Of a stretch of 40,141 nt of DNA, positions 23,064 to 30,621 are shown in pieces (position 1 is the first letter of the stretch; each line of letters begins with the position of its first letter). The position numbers and the translations under genes are program-made. The stretch is from Candidatus Tectomicrobia bacterium (GTDB lineage: Bacteria; UBA8248): positions 1 through 40,141 of the forward strand of contig JACPUR010000027.1 in assembly GCA_016192135.1 (NCBI GenBank), read 5' to 3'. Under the pieces are notes generated by a model. That model did no database searches. It was not told the DNA's origin and saw only the letters and a program-made list of their open reading frames with translations.

Positions 23064-23396
23064 ATGCCGATCTTCGAGTACGAGTGCAAGGCGTGCGGGT
23101 TCATCTCGGGCCACCTGGTGCTGAAGCCCTCGGACCGGGCCAAGCTCGCCTGCCGGAGCTGCGGGGCCAAGAAGCTTCGCAAGGTGATGTCCCGCTTCGC
23201 CACCCACAAGACCGAGGGGCAGCGGCTGGCGGACTTCGACCCCGCCAAGCCCACGGACAGCACCTTCTACAAGGACGACCGCAACATCGGCCTCTGGGCC
23301 CAGAAGCGCGCCCAGCAGCTCGGCCTCGACATGGGCGATTCCTTCAAGGAGACGCTGGAGAAGGGCCGCTCGAAGAAGATCCTCGACAACCTCTGA
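23064..23396 (+). CDS. FmdB-family zinc-ribbon protein
   Basis: 110 aa. N-terminal zinc ribbon of the FmdB/CxxC_CxxC_SSSS type: MPIFEYECKACGF, then LACRSCGAKKLRKVMSRF, with four Cys as two CxxC knuckles. The C-terminal 60 residues are polar and probably flexible. Family members are small proteins proposed to regulate or chaperone; the function is unsettled. Its ribosome site GGAAGGATAGGAG overlaps the aroA stop, so translation is coupled. The tenA gene starts 7 nt after its stop. Confidence 0.87.
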   Translation: MPIFEYECKACGFISGHLVLKPSDRAKLACRSCGAKKLRKVMSRFATHKTEGQRLADFDPAKPTDSTFYKDDRNIGLWAQKRAQQLGLDMGDSFKETLEKGRSKKILDNL

Positions 23397-23403
23397 GATC
23401 GCC

Positions 23404-24078
23404 GTGGCGGAGCCCTTCAGCGAAACCCTGCGCCGGGAGGCGGAGCCCCTCTGGAAGGCCATCCACGCCCATCCCTTCGTCCGGGGCATCGGGGACGGCA
23501 CCCTGCCCATCGAGCGTTTCCGCTTCTACATGTGCCAGGATTATTTCTTCCTCATCGAGTACAGCCGGGTCATCGCCCTGGCCGCGGCCAAGGCCCCAAG
23601 GCTCGACGAGATGGGCCGCTTCGCCGATCTCCTGAACGCCACCTTGAGCACCGAGATGGACCTCCACCGGGGCTTCGCGGCCAAGTTCGGCATCCCGAAC
23701 GAGGAACTGGAGGCCACCCGCCCCGCCCCGGCCTGCCGGGCTTACACGAATTATCTCCTGGAGGCGGCGTACTCGGGCACCTTCGGCGAGGCCGCCGCCG
23801 CCATGCTCCCCTGCCAGTGGGACTACGCCCTGATCGGCCAAGAGCTCGCCGCGCGCGGCGCGCCCAAGGGCGCCCCCCTCTACGCCGAGTGGATCGGGAT
23901 GTACGCCTCGGAGGAGTTCGGCCGGCTCGCGGCGTGGCTGCGCGAAATACTGGATCGGGCCGCCGCCGAGGCCGGCCCCGCCGAGCGGGAGCGGATGCGC
24001 GCCCACTTCCTCGCCGGCACCCGGTACGAATACCTCTTCTGGGACATGAGCTGGAGGATGGAAGAGTGGCCGGTGTGA
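23404..24078 (+). CDS. tenA: TenA/THI-4 family protein (thiaminase II-like)
   Basis: 224 aa all-helical TenA-family protein, usually an aminopyrimidine aminohydrolase in thiamin salvage. The catalytic Cys is Cys137 in LPCQWDYALIG; Asp46 (CQDYFFLIEYSR) and Glu209 (RYEYLFWDMSW) occupy the other active-site positions. Start GTG at 23404, 7 nt after the FmdB-like stop; the ATG-less start is supported by the in-frame family N-terminus (WKAIHAHPFVRGIGDGTL). Its stop overlaps the tag start (GTGA). No other thi genes or TPP riboswitch were seen nearby, so the thiamin role rests on family membership; a PqqC-like role is unlikely. Confidence 0.9.
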   Translation: MAEPFSETLRREAEPLWKAIHAHPFVRGIGDGTLPIERFRFYMCQDYFFLIEYSRVIALAAAKAPRLDEMGRFADLLNATLSTEMDLHRGFAAKFGIPNEELEATRPAPACRAYTNYLLEAAYSGTFGEAAAAMLPCQWDYALIGQELAARGAPKGAPLYAEWIGMYASEEFGRLAAWLREILDRAAAEAGPAERERMRAHFLAGTRYEYLFWDMSWRMEEWPV

Positions 24079-24638
24079 GGGGAGAGGGCGCCCGCCCCCT
24101 CCCCCGCTGCCCCTGGGCGGATGGTGACCCGCTCCTCGCCCGGTATCACGACGAGGAGTGGGGAATCCCCATCGCCTCGGACGCCGCCCATCTCGAGCGG
24201 CTCTCCCTGGAAATCTTCCAGGCGGGGCTCTCCTGGCGGACCATCCTCCACAAGCGGGCCGCCTTCCGGAAAGCCTTCGCGCGTTTCTCCCTGAAGAAAG
24301 TAGCCGCGTTCACGGGGCGGGACGTCCGGCGCCTCCTCGGGGACGCGGGCATCGTGCGCAACCGCCTGAAGATCGAGGCCACCATCGAGAACGCCCAAAG
24401 GTTCATCGCCCTCTCCAGGGGCCACGGCTCCTTCGCCCGCTGGCTGGAGGCCCTGCCCCCGGACCTCGGGGCCCTCCAGGCCATCTTCCGGGAGGAATTC
24501 CGCTTCATGGGGCCCGAGATCGCCAAAAGCTACCTGGAAAGCGTGGGAAAAGTTCCCATCCGGCACCATCCCGCCTGCTGGAGGGCCTCCGGCCGGGGCG
24601 GCAAGAAAGGGCTTGAGCCCCGCCGCGTAACAGGGTAA
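24075..24638 (+). CDS. tag: DNA-3-methyladenine glycosylase I
   Basis: 187 aa base-excision repair enzyme removing 3-methyladenine. The HhH-type glycosylase matches E. coli Tag: RCPWADGDPLLARYHDEEWG, then EIFQAGLSWRTILHKRAAFRKAF, and FRFMGPEIAKSYLESVG near the end. The zinc site is complete: Cys12, His25, His164 and Cys168 (HHPAC). Start GTG at 24075 overlaps the tenA stop by 4 nt; GTG at 24066 is the alternative. The last ~18 residues are basic and extend beyond the usual end. Probably co-transcribed with aroA-tenA. Confidence 0.92.
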   Translation: MRGEGARPLPRCPWADGDPLLARYHDEEWGIPIASDAAHLERLSLEIFQAGLSWRTILHKRAAFRKAFARFSLKKVAAFTGRDVRRLLGDAGIVRNRLKIEATIENAQRFIALSRGHGSFARWLEALPPDLGALQAIFREEFRFMGPEIAKSYLESVGKVPIRHHPACWRASGRGGKKGLEPRRVTG

Positions 24639-24695
24639 CGTTCTCCCGCACGGAAAAAGCGATTGCGGAGCTCACCCCTCAGACGCGGGGGACGC

Positions 24696-24953
24696 GTGTT
24701 CGCCCTGTTCTGGGAACAATTCAAGGTTCTCTTGGAGGCGGCCGTCCCGGCCGCGGCCCAGGCCGCGCTGCTGTATCTGATCGTGCGGTTCGCGCTCGCG
24801 GTGGCGGGGCTGCTGCTCGATCTGGCCGAGGCCTCTTCGCCCAAGCCCCGGCCCGCGAGCGGCCCCGCCGGCGGGCCGGGTATCCTCCCGCCCCAGCAGG
24901 CCCAGATCGCCGGCCAGGCGCGCCCGGGCATTCCCGAGCGGGCATCGTCCTAA
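24696..24953 (+). CDS. Small membrane protein, unknown
   Basis: 85 aa from GTG 24696, or 96 aa from TTG 24663; neither start has an ideal ribosome site. One long hydrophobic region (AAVPAAAQAALLYLIVRFALAVAGLLLDL) could form one or two membrane helices. It is followed by a Pro/Ala-rich polar tail. Third codon positions are almost always G/C, as in its neighbours, which supports real coding. No family is recognised. It lies 57 nt after tag on the same strand and may be the last gene of that operon. Confidence 0.5.
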   Translation: MFALFWEQFKVLLEAAVPAAAQAALLYLIVRFALAVAGLLLDLAEASSPKPRPASGPAGGPGILPPQQAQIAGQARPGIPERASS

Positions 24954-24976
24954 CCAAACCCACGCATGTGCCACCC

Positions 24977-25004
24977 GTGGGGGCGGTTCGCGAACCGCCC
25001 CTAC
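24977..25004. repeat. 28-bp palindrome, arm GGTT, centre CGCG
   Basis: GTGGGGGC-GGTT-CGCG-AACC-GCCCCTAC; one outer base changed. It lies between two convergent genes. Confidence 0.88.
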
Positions 25005-25032
25005 GAAATTTCACCGTCAGGATTTGGGCGAA

Positions 25033-25575
25033 TCACCGCTTGAGGGGCTGCGTCTCGGAGACGGGCGCGGGGCCGGGGGCCTTCAAAAGCTCGCCGGAGG
25101 AGGGGGCCGTGCGCCGCAGGCGCGCCGCCAGGTCCTGGACGTAGGGGAGGATGCGCGTCCCGGCGTCGCGGCCCGGGAGGCGCTCCGGGGCGTAGACCTC
25201 GACGAGGGCCAGCGCGGCGGCCGCGAGGAAGACCGCCTTGACCGCCCCCAGGAGTCCGCCGCCCAGCCGGTCCGCGGGCCCCAGGGAGCCCGAGCGGACG
25301 ATGAAGGAGAGGAAGCGCCCGCCGAGGTTCACCCCAACCCACACCGCGAGGAAGGTCAAGAAGACCGTGACCGGGCCCAGCCACGGGGAGCCGGCCCCGA
25401 GGTAGGGCTTCAGCTCCGTCTCGGCCACGCCGCTGAAGCGCGCGGCGGCGAAGAGGCCCAGGGCCCACGCGAGGAGGTTCGAGAGCTCGCGCAGGGTACC
25501 CCGGAAGAGCCCGCGCAGGAAGAACACCGCGAAGAACGCCAGCAGGACGATGTCGGGGACCGGAAGAGGAGCCAT
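25033..25575 (-). CDS. CvpA-family membrane protein
   Basis: 180 aa. Four hydrophobic helices match the CvpA domain: VPDIVLLAFFAVFFLRGLFRGTLREL, LLAWALGLFAAARF, TVFLTFLAVWVGVNLGGRFL and ADRLGGGLLGAVKAVFLAAAALALVE. The Gly-rich LGPADRLGGGLLGAVKA is the family signature. CvpA proteins are needed for colicin V production in E. coli and affect membrane and envelope stress, but the biochemical role is unclear. The C-terminal 40 residues are polar. Minus strand; rimI lies upstream across a 248-nt gap holding a GTCATTCCGAG repeat. Confidence 0.87.
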   Translation of the reverse strand: MAPLPVPDIVLLAFFAVFFLRGLFRGTLRELSNLLAWALGLFAAARFSGVAETELKPYLGAGSPWLGPVTVFLTFLAVWVGVNLGGRFLSFIVRSGSLGPADRLGGGLLGAVKAVFLAAAALALVEVYAPERLPGRDAGTRILPYVQDLAARLRRTAPSSGELLKAPGPAPVSETQPLKR

Positions 25576-25688
25576 GGGAACACCCGGGCGGGCGGGTCGC
25601 TCAACCGAGAGCCACTATATCACATCGGGGCGGGGGGCGGAGCGCTGGCATTTCGGTAGTGGACAAATTTGAAGAACGGTCAAACGGT

Positions 25689-25800
25689 GTCATTCCGAGG
25701 GAGCCTGCCCAGGCGGCCCGCCGCCTGGGGACCCGGAAAGAGGGCGACCGAGGAATCTACGGTGCAGCTCACGAAGATTCCTCGCTGCGCTCGGAATGAC
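25689..25800. repeat. Composite GTCATTCCGAG repeat, 112 bp, with nested hairpin
   Basis: Ends GTCATTCCGAG / CTCGGAATGAC. Inside the left arm is an insert GGGAGCCTGCCCAGGCGGC-CC-GCCGCCTGGG followed by GACCCGGAAAGAGGGCGA, then GAGGAATCT, which pairs with AGATTCCTC on the right. The same insert occurs at 30622 and, inverted, at 36689. Confidence 0.85.
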
Positions 25801-25823
25801 AAGGATAGACCGAGAAACATCCC

Positions 25824-26345
25824 TCACAAAGGGTCCTTCCACATGACCAGGGCGTCCTCGTCGTTGTCGGGGTAGTAGCGCTGGCGCATGGCGATGGCGC
25901 TGAAACCCCACTTCTCGTAGAGCGAGATGGCGGCCTCGTTGCTCACGCGGACCTCCAGGGTGGCCCGGACCGCCCCGCGGCGGCGGGCGTCCTCCAGGAG
26001 CCCGTTCAGGAGGAAATCCCCCACCCCGCGCCGCCGGGCCGAGGGGGCCACGGCGAAGTCGGTGATGTGGCACTCGTCCGTCACCTCCCACCAGCAGGCA
26101 TAGCCCAGGAGGGGGTCCGCCCCCCCGCCTCCGGGGGCGGGGCCCTCCACGACCAGGAGGTGCGAGAGGGAGACCTTCTCCAGCTCGCGGAGAAAGGTGG
26201 TTTCGGACCAAGGCAGGGTGAAGGAGAGCCGCTCGATGGAGAGGACGGCGGGCACGTCCTCCCGCCGCATGGGCCGCAGGCGGAGGCCCGGAGGCGTCTT
26301 CGGGACGATGCCGCCATCCGCGCCGCGCTCGGGTTCCCCGGTCAT
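25824..26345 (-). CDS. rimI: Ribosomal-protein-alanine N-acetyltransferase (RimI)
   Basis: 173 aa GNAT acetyltransferase. RimI acetylates the N-terminal alanine of ribosomal protein S18. The fold is complete: LRPMRREDVPAVLSIERLSF at the start, ECHITDFAVAPSARRRGVGDFLLNGLL (acetyl-CoA-binding RRxGxG), then LEVRVSNEAAISLYEKWGF and RQRYYPDNDEDALVMWK at the end, all RimI-like. ATG at 26345 follows GGGAGGG by about 6 nt. A Gly-rich insertion (APGGGGADP) extends one loop. Divergent from the UPF0173 gene. GNAT proteins can have other substrates, but the C-terminus favours RimI. Confidence 0.88.
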   Translation of the reverse strand: MTGEPERGADGGIVPKTPPGLRLRPMRREDVPAVLSIERLSFTLPWSETTFLRELEKVSLSHLLVVEGPAPGGGGADPLLGYACWWEVTDECHITDFAVAPSARRRGVGDFLLNGLLEDARRRGAVRATLEVRVSNEAAISLYEKWGFSAIAMRQRYYPDNDEDALVMWKDPL

Positions 26346-26567
26346 GGATTCCCTCCCCGCGCGCTTCCGCCGCCCCCTCCCGCCGACTATAATGTTGCCC
26401 CCGGCCGGCGGGCGCAAACGGCTTCCCGCGGGCGCGGACCGGCCCGGGAAATCTCCATTCCGCACGCCGCGGCCTTCTGATCCGCCATCCATGCCCGCCC
26501 GCCGGGCGCAGCCCGGACGCGGGGCGTCATCCGGCGGAACCTCATCCACCGAGCCGAGGAGAAGAAC

Positions 26568-27275
26568 ATGGGAGCGACGCTCACCTATCTGGGCCACTCC
26601 AGCTTTCTGGTGAAGACCGGCGGGGGAAAGACTCTTTATCTCGATCCATGGCTGGAGGGGAACCCCCGCTGCCCCCAGAACCTCCAGGCGCCCCAGGAGG
26701 CGGACCTCATCTGCGTGACCCACGGCCATTTCGACCACACGTCCGGCGTCATCCCCATCTTCAAGAAAAAGCCCTGCCTTGTGGCCGGCCCCTATGAGCT
26801 CGTGAACCATCTGGCGGCCGACGGCAACTTCGGCGACAAGGCCAACGGGATGAACAAAGGGGGCACCGTGGCCTTCGGGGACATCAAGGTCACCCTGACC
26901 CACGCCATGCACAGCTCGAGCTACGGCAAGCCGGGAACCTACGCGGGGGAGCCGTGCGGCCTCGTCATCACCTTCGAGGACGGGAAGAAGCTCTACGACG
27001 CGGGCGACACCGCCCTCTTCGGCGACATGCGGTACATCGGCGAGCTCTACGCGCCGGACCTCTGCCTTCTTCCGATCGGCGACCGCTTCACCATGGACCC
27101 CCGCCAGGCGGCCATCGCCTGCGAGCTCCTCGGGGCCAGGCGCGCCGTGCCCATCCACCACTCCACCTTCCCTCCCCTCACCGGGACCCCGGCCCAGTTC
27201 CGGGAGGAGGTGAAGAAGCGCGGCTTGAAGACCGAGATCACCGTCCTCGAGCCGGGACAGACGGTGACGGTGTAG
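26568..27275 (+). CDS. UPF0173 metal-dependent hydrolase (MBL fold)
   Basis: 235 aa MBL-fold protein of the UPF0173 group. Start MGATLTYLGHSSFLV is family-typical. The metal motif is THGHFDHTSG at about residues 51-60; other ligands are His in HAMHSSSYG, Asp in YDAGDTALFGDM and His in IPIHHSTFPPL-type VPIHHSTF. The activity in vivo is unknown. The last residues (EPGQTVTV) and the following bases, 27250-27280, are copied as an imperfect direct repeat at 28002-28032, on the other side of higBA. A TATAAT at 26388-26393 is upstream but has no convincing -35 partner. Confidence 0.9.
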   Translation: MGATLTYLGHSSFLVKTGGGKTLYLDPWLEGNPRCPQNLQAPQEADLICVTHGHFDHTSGVIPIFKKKPCLVAGPYELVNHLAADGNFGDKANGMNKGGTVAFGDIKVTLTHAMHSSSYGKPGTYAGEPCGLVITFEDGKKLYDAGDTALFGDMRYIGELYAPDLCLLPIGDRFTMDPRQAAIACELLGARRAVPIHHSTFPPLTGTPAQFREEVKKRGLKTEITVLEPGQTVTV

Positions 27276-27280
27276 GGGGG
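27250..27280 (+). repeat. Left 31-bp direct repeat flanking higBA
   Basis: Spans the last codons and stop of the UPF0173 gene. It starts AGCCGGGACAGACGGTGACG and matches 28002-28032 at 29 of 31 positions. Confidence 0.8.
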
Positions 27281-27341
27281 AGGGGCGGCCACAGGCCCCT
27301 GGCGGGACTCCCCGGCAAGCCGGCCGCTCTGCCACGCCATG

Positions 27342-27354
27342 TGTTATAATATTA
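27342..27354 (+). promoter_or_regulatory. Extended -10 promoter and palindromic operator candidate of higBA
   Basis: TGTTATAAT (27342-27350) is an extended -10 with a perfect TATAAT. It overlaps the perfect palindrome TAATATTA (27347-27354). The expected transcription start, about 7 nt after the -10, coincides with the toxin ATG at 27358, so the toxin message may be leaderless. A HigA binding site here would block initiation (inference). Confidence 0.5.
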
Positions 27355-27357
27355 GGC

Positions 27358-27651
27358 ATGATACGTTCGTTCGCGGACGGCGCCACCGAAGACTTGTTCG
27401 ACGGCGTCGACAGTCCGCGGGCGAACCGGGCGTGTCCGAGAGCGCTTTGGCCGGTGGTCCGCCGCAAGCTGACGCAGATTAACCGCGTCCGTAGTCTTGG
27501 GGAATTGAGCGTTCCGCCCGGGAACCGGCTGGAGCGCCTGCGGGGCAACCGCGCGGGGCAGCACAGCATTCGCATCAACGACCAATACCGGGTTTGCTTC
27601 CGATGGGAGGACGGCTATGCCGGCGACGTCGAAGTCACCGACTATCACTAA
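27358..27651 (+). CDS. higB: HigB-type toxin (RelE superfamily)
   Basis: 97 aa. Matches the HigB/plasmid-maintenance killer family: MIRSFADGATEDLFDG at the start, RRKLTQINRVRSLGEL in the middle, GNRLERLRGNRAGQHSIRINDQYRVCFRW and VEVTDYH at the end. HigB toxins cleave mRNA at the ribosome. The basic residues and the terminal YH are those seen in active toxins. There is no ribosome site before the ATG; the promoter overlaps the start instead. It overlaps the antitoxin gene by 35 nt. Flanked by direct repeats copying the 3' end of the preceding gene. Confidence 0.9.
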   Translation: MIRSFADGATEDLFDGVDSPRANRACPRALWPVVRRKLTQINRVRSLGELSVPPGNRLERLRGNRAGQHSIRINDQYRVCFRWEDGYAGDVEVTDYH

Positions 27652-27988
27652 GAGGCCTTCGGGAAAGGCTCTCGTCCGCCGGCGCCTGCCCACACACCGC
27701 CCCCCTACGCATCCGGGCGAGATGCTCCTCGAGGAGTTCCTCAAGCCCCTGGGAATCACCCAGTCGGCTTTCGCGGCGCGTCTCGGAGTCTCGTTCCCCA
27801 GGCTCAACGAGATCGTCAATGGGAAGCGCGGCGTCACCCCCGATACGGCGCTGCGGCTGGCCCGGGTGACCGGCATGAGCGCGGACTTCTGGCTTGGATT
27901 GCAGCAGGATTGGGATCTCTGGCACGCGCTGCGCTCGGACAAGGCCGCCGAGATCGCGCAACTGGAGCCGTTGACCCGCGCGAGATGA
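27617..27988 (+). CDS. higA: HigA-type antitoxin, XRE-family DNA-binding protein
   Basis: 123 aa. Helix-turn-helix of the HigA class: THPGEMLLEEFLKPLGITQSAF, then AARLGVSFPRLNEIVNGKRGVTPDTALRLARV, with SADFWLGLQQDWDLWHA after it, a HigA hallmark. The ATG at 27617, inside higB, has GGGAGG 6 nt upstream, a strong ribosome site that the toxin lacks. It neutralises HigB and probably represses the shared promoter. The basic first 30 residues are longer than usual in the family. Confidence 0.9.
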   Translation: MPATSKSPTITKRPSGKALVRRRLPTHRPPTHPGEMLLEEFLKPLGITQSAFAARLGVSFPRLNEIVNGKRGVTPDTALRLARVTGMSADFWLGLQQDWDLWHALRSDKAAEIAQLEPLTRAR

Positions 27989-28001
27989 AGGGGCTCCAAC
28001 A

Positions 28002-28053
28002 AGCCGGGGCAGACGGTGACGGTGCAGGGGGGCCAGCGCCAACGGTTGAGATG
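28002..28053 (+). pseudogene. Copied 3' end of the UPF0173 gene (right repeat of higBA)
   Basis: 28002-28032 matches 27250-27280 at 29 of 31 bases. In frame it reads KPGQTVTV, then the TAG stop of the intact gene is CAG here and the frame runs on to TGA at 28051-28053. It could be the displaced end of a target gene after an insertion, or the remnant of a second UPF0173 gene. Confidence 0.7.
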
Positions 28054-28059
28054 ACCTAT

Positions 28060-28087
28060 GTAGGGGCGCACGGCCGTGCGCCCCTAC
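28060..28087. repeat. 28-bp palindrome, arm GCAC, centre GGCC
   Basis: Perfect: GTAGGGGC-GCAC-GGCC-GTGC-GCCCCTAC. It follows the right repeat of higBA by 6 nt. Confidence 0.9.
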
Positions 28088-28180
28088 TGATCCGAGGATA
28101 CCCCTCACGCGGCGGCCCCCGCCCCGGATGGAGCGGAGGCCGCTTTGTGATCATGCGGTATGGCTTGGCCGCCCCTTCCC

Positions 28181-29539
28181 CTAGTCCGCCTTGGGGATGA
28201 ATCCCTCCTTCATCATGCTCTGCGTCATGCCCTGCGCCCGCTGGATGATGGCCTTCGCCTTCTGATAGAGCGCCTTGGGGTCCACCTTGAGCTGGGCGAC
28301 ATCCTGCTCCTGGGCCTTCATGCCCACGGCGACGGCCTCGCGGCAGAACATCTCGATGTCATTCATGTCGGGCGTGATGTTCTCGTCGTGGAGGCCGCTC
28401 TCCTCGGCCCGCTTGGCCATGGCGCCGGCGGCGGCCAGGCACATCTCGTCCGTGATGGTCTTGGCGCGCACGTCGAGCGCCCCGCGGAAGATGGCCGGGA
28501 AGCCGTTCGAGTTGTTCACCTGATTGGGGAAATCCGAACGCCCCGTGGCCACGATGCGCGCGCCCGCCTCGTGGGCCACCCAGGGCCAGATCTCGGGGAG
28601 CGGGTTCGCGAGGGGGAACAGGATGGAGTCCTTGGCCATCTTGCGGACCCACTCGGCCTTGATGGTGCCGGGCTCGGACTTGGACATGGCGATGCACACG
28701 TCGGCGCCGGCGAGGGCCTCGGCGGCGCCGCCCTTGTGGCCCTCGGCGTTCGTGGTCTCGCACAGGTGCCACTTGTGCTTGAACTCCCGCTTCCGGTCCG
28801 AGATGTCCTTGCGGTCCCGGTGGAGGATGCCCTTGCTGTCCACCAGGCAGGTGCGCCGGGGGTCGGCGCCCGCGGCGAAGAGGAGCCGCGCGGTGGCCAC
28901 GCAGGCGGCGCCGCTGCCGATGAAGGCGATCCTGACCTCGCCGATCTTCTTGCCCACGACCTTGAGCGCGTTGGTCAGGGCGGCGAGGATGACCGTGGCC
29001 GTGCCCTGCTGGTCGTCGTGGAAGACGCAGATCTCGGCCTCCGCGCGGAGCCTGTCGAGGATGTCGAAGCACTTGGGATGGGAGATGTCCTCGAGGTTGA
29101 CCCCCCCGAAAGCCGGCTGCATGAGCAGGACCGTCCGGATGATCTCCTCGGGGTCCTTCGTGTCCAGCGTGATGGGGACGGCGTCCACTCCGCCCAGGTA
29201 CTTGAAGAGCAGGCACTTGCCTTCCATGACGGGGAGCGCCCCCTTGGGCCCGATGTCGCCCATCCCCAGCACGCGCGTGCCGTCGCTCACCACCATGATG
29301 CGGTTCCACTTGCTCGTGTACTCGTAGGCTTTCTGGGGGTCCGCGGCGATTTCCAGGCAGGGGGCCGAGACGCCGGGGGTGTACCAGATGGCGAAGTCGC
29401 TCCAGTCCTTCACGCGGCATCTGAGCGACGTTTCGATCTTGCCCCCATAGAAGGCGTGCAGGCGTATCGCATCCTTCATGGGCTGTTGCGCCTTGGCGAG
29501 CAACTCCTCGGCGGTGGCCTTATGCAGAACCTTCGACAT
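28181..29539 (-). CDS. NAD(P)-dependent malic enzyme
   Basis: 452 aa; oxidatively decarboxylates malate to pyruvate. Bacterial short form without the phosphotransacetylase domain. N-terminal domain: IWYTPGVSAPCLEI, VVSDGTRVLGMGDIGPKGALPVMEGK; metal/substrate motif VFHDDQQGTATVILAAL; Rossmann motif FIGSGAACVATARLL; then FPLANPLPEIWP and RSDFPNQVNNSNGFPAIFRGALD. All catalytic segments are intact. The ATG at 29539 has AAGGGGGA upstream. The IETSLRCRVKDWSDFAIWYTPG start differs from E. coli MaeB. NAD versus NADP cannot be decided by eye. Alone on the minus strand, 207 nt after the SDR gene. Confidence 0.92.
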   Translation of the reverse strand: MSKVLHKATAEELLAKAQQPMKDAIRLHAFYGGKIETSLRCRVKDWSDFAIWYTPGVSAPCLEIAADPQKAYEYTSKWNRIMVVSDGTRVLGMGDIGPKGALPVMEGKCLLFKYLGGVDAVPITLDTKDPEEIIRTVLLMQPAFGGVNLEDISHPKCFDILDRLRAEAEICVFHDDQQGTATVILAALTNALKVVGKKIGEVRIAFIGSGAACVATARLLFAAGADPRRTCLVDSKGILHRDRKDISDRKREFKHKWHLCETTNAEGHKGGAAEALAGADVCIAMSKSEPGTIKAEWVRKMAKDSILFPLANPLPEIWPWVAHEAGARIVATGRSDFPNQVNNSNGFPAIFRGALDVRAKTITDEMCLAAAGAMAKRAEESGLHDENITPDMNDIEMFCREAVAVGMKAQEQDVAQLKVDPKALYQKAKAIIQRAQGMTQSMMKEGFIPKAD

Positions 29540-29746
29540 GTGGCATCCCCCTTGCCAGCGATGAATGCGTCAAGGAGGGCCGACCCGCCTTTTCGGAGAT
29601 AGAACCCCTCCTCCGCGCGCAGCCTTGGCCGCGCTGGGAAGGGAAATCCCCAACCAATCTAGCTCCCGGTTCCGGAAGTTTCACTTTTATTTGTCCCGGA
29701 GCGGGAAGAAAATCCCATTCCATTTTCGGACCGCCCGCGGATTCTC

Positions 29747-30496
29747 TCATCCCCCCGCGCTGCGGCCCCCGTCCACCACGATGTGCTGTCCGGTGAGGTA
29801 GTCGGAGGCCGGCGAGCATAAGAAGACCGCCGCCCCGGCCACGTCCTCGGGCTCCCCGGCCCGCCCGGCGGGGGTCCGCGCCAGCACCCCGGCCATCTTC
29901 CGGGGGTCCTTGAAGAGCCCCTCCGTCATCCCGGTGCGGGTGAGCTGGGGCCCGAGCGCGTTCACCTGGATGTTGTGGGGCGCCCATTCCACCGCGAGCG
30001 CCCGCGCCATGGCGGCCACCGCCCCCTTGGCCGCGACATAGGGCGCCTGGTTGGGCACCGCACGCTCGGCCAGGATGGAGGAGATGAAGAGGATCTTCCC
30101 GCCCCCGCGCGGGATCATGGCCCGCGCCGCCGCCTGGGCGCAGAGGAAGCCGCCCCGCACGTGCACGGCCATGAGAGCGTCCACCTCCCCGGGCTCGAAG
30201 TCCAGCGCGGGCTTCACGAAGAAGAGGCCCGCGCCCGCCACCATGGCGTGGAGGCCGCCGTGGCCCTTCACGACCCCCTCCACCAGGGAGGAGACCGAGG
30301 CCGGGTCCGTCACGTCGCAGGCGCGGAACTCCCCGCCCGGGATCGACGATGCGGCCTCCCGCCCCCGCGCCTCGCCGCGGCCCGAGACCACCACCCTCGC
30401 CCCCGCCTCCGCCAGCGCGCGGGCGATGGCCAGGCCGATGCCCGCCGTCCCCCCCGTGACGACGGCCGTCCGGCCGCTCAGATCGAACAGGCGCAT
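29747..30496 (-). CDS. Short-chain dehydrogenase/reductase (SDR)
   Basis: 249 aa classical SDR. Cofactor motif VVTGGTAGIGLAIA (TGxxxGxG), NNAG-equivalent MVAGAGL, catalytic Ser in FISSI and YxxxK in PYVAAKGAVAAMARAL, with the usual LGPQLTRTGMTEGL and C-terminal VFLCSPASDYLTGQHIVVDGG. The frame starts at 30523, but the ATG at 30496 is preferred: GAGGGAG lies 6-7 nt before it and MRLFDLSGRTAVVTGG is the normal N-terminus. Many SDRs act on 3-ketoacyl or sugar substrates; the C-terminus is FabG-like, yet the substrate is unknown. Confidence 0.9.
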   Translation of the reverse strand: MRLFDLSGRTAVVTGGTAGIGLAIARALAEAGARVVVSGRGEARGREAASSIPGGEFRACDVTDPASVSSLVEGVVKGHGGLHAMVAGAGLFFVKPALDFEPGEVDALMAVHVRGGFLCAQAAARAMIPRGGGKILFISSILAERAVPNQAPYVAAKGAVAAMARALAVEWAPHNIQVNALGPQLTRTGMTEGLFKDPRKMAGVLARTPAGRAGEPEDVAGAAVFLCSPASDYLTGQHIVVDGGRSAGG

Positions 30497-30621
30497 GGGC
30501 GCTCCCTCATGGGCCAGGCACATAACACGGCACGCGCATCATTCCCGGGGACTGCTGCCCGACTGCGAGGCTACCTCGGCCGGATGGAGCACCTGCCGCT
30601 GGCGTAGATGACCCCTAGCCC

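Noticed and set aside
23404-24078. PqqC (coenzyme PQQ synthesis) instead of TenA
   Set aside because: The catalytic-type Cys137 in LPCQWDY and the Glu209 region are TenA features, and no pqq genes are adjacent.
25689-25800. Transposon or MITE with target-site duplication
   Set aside because: The inverted ends are clear, but no convincing flanking target duplication or related transposase was seen in the window.
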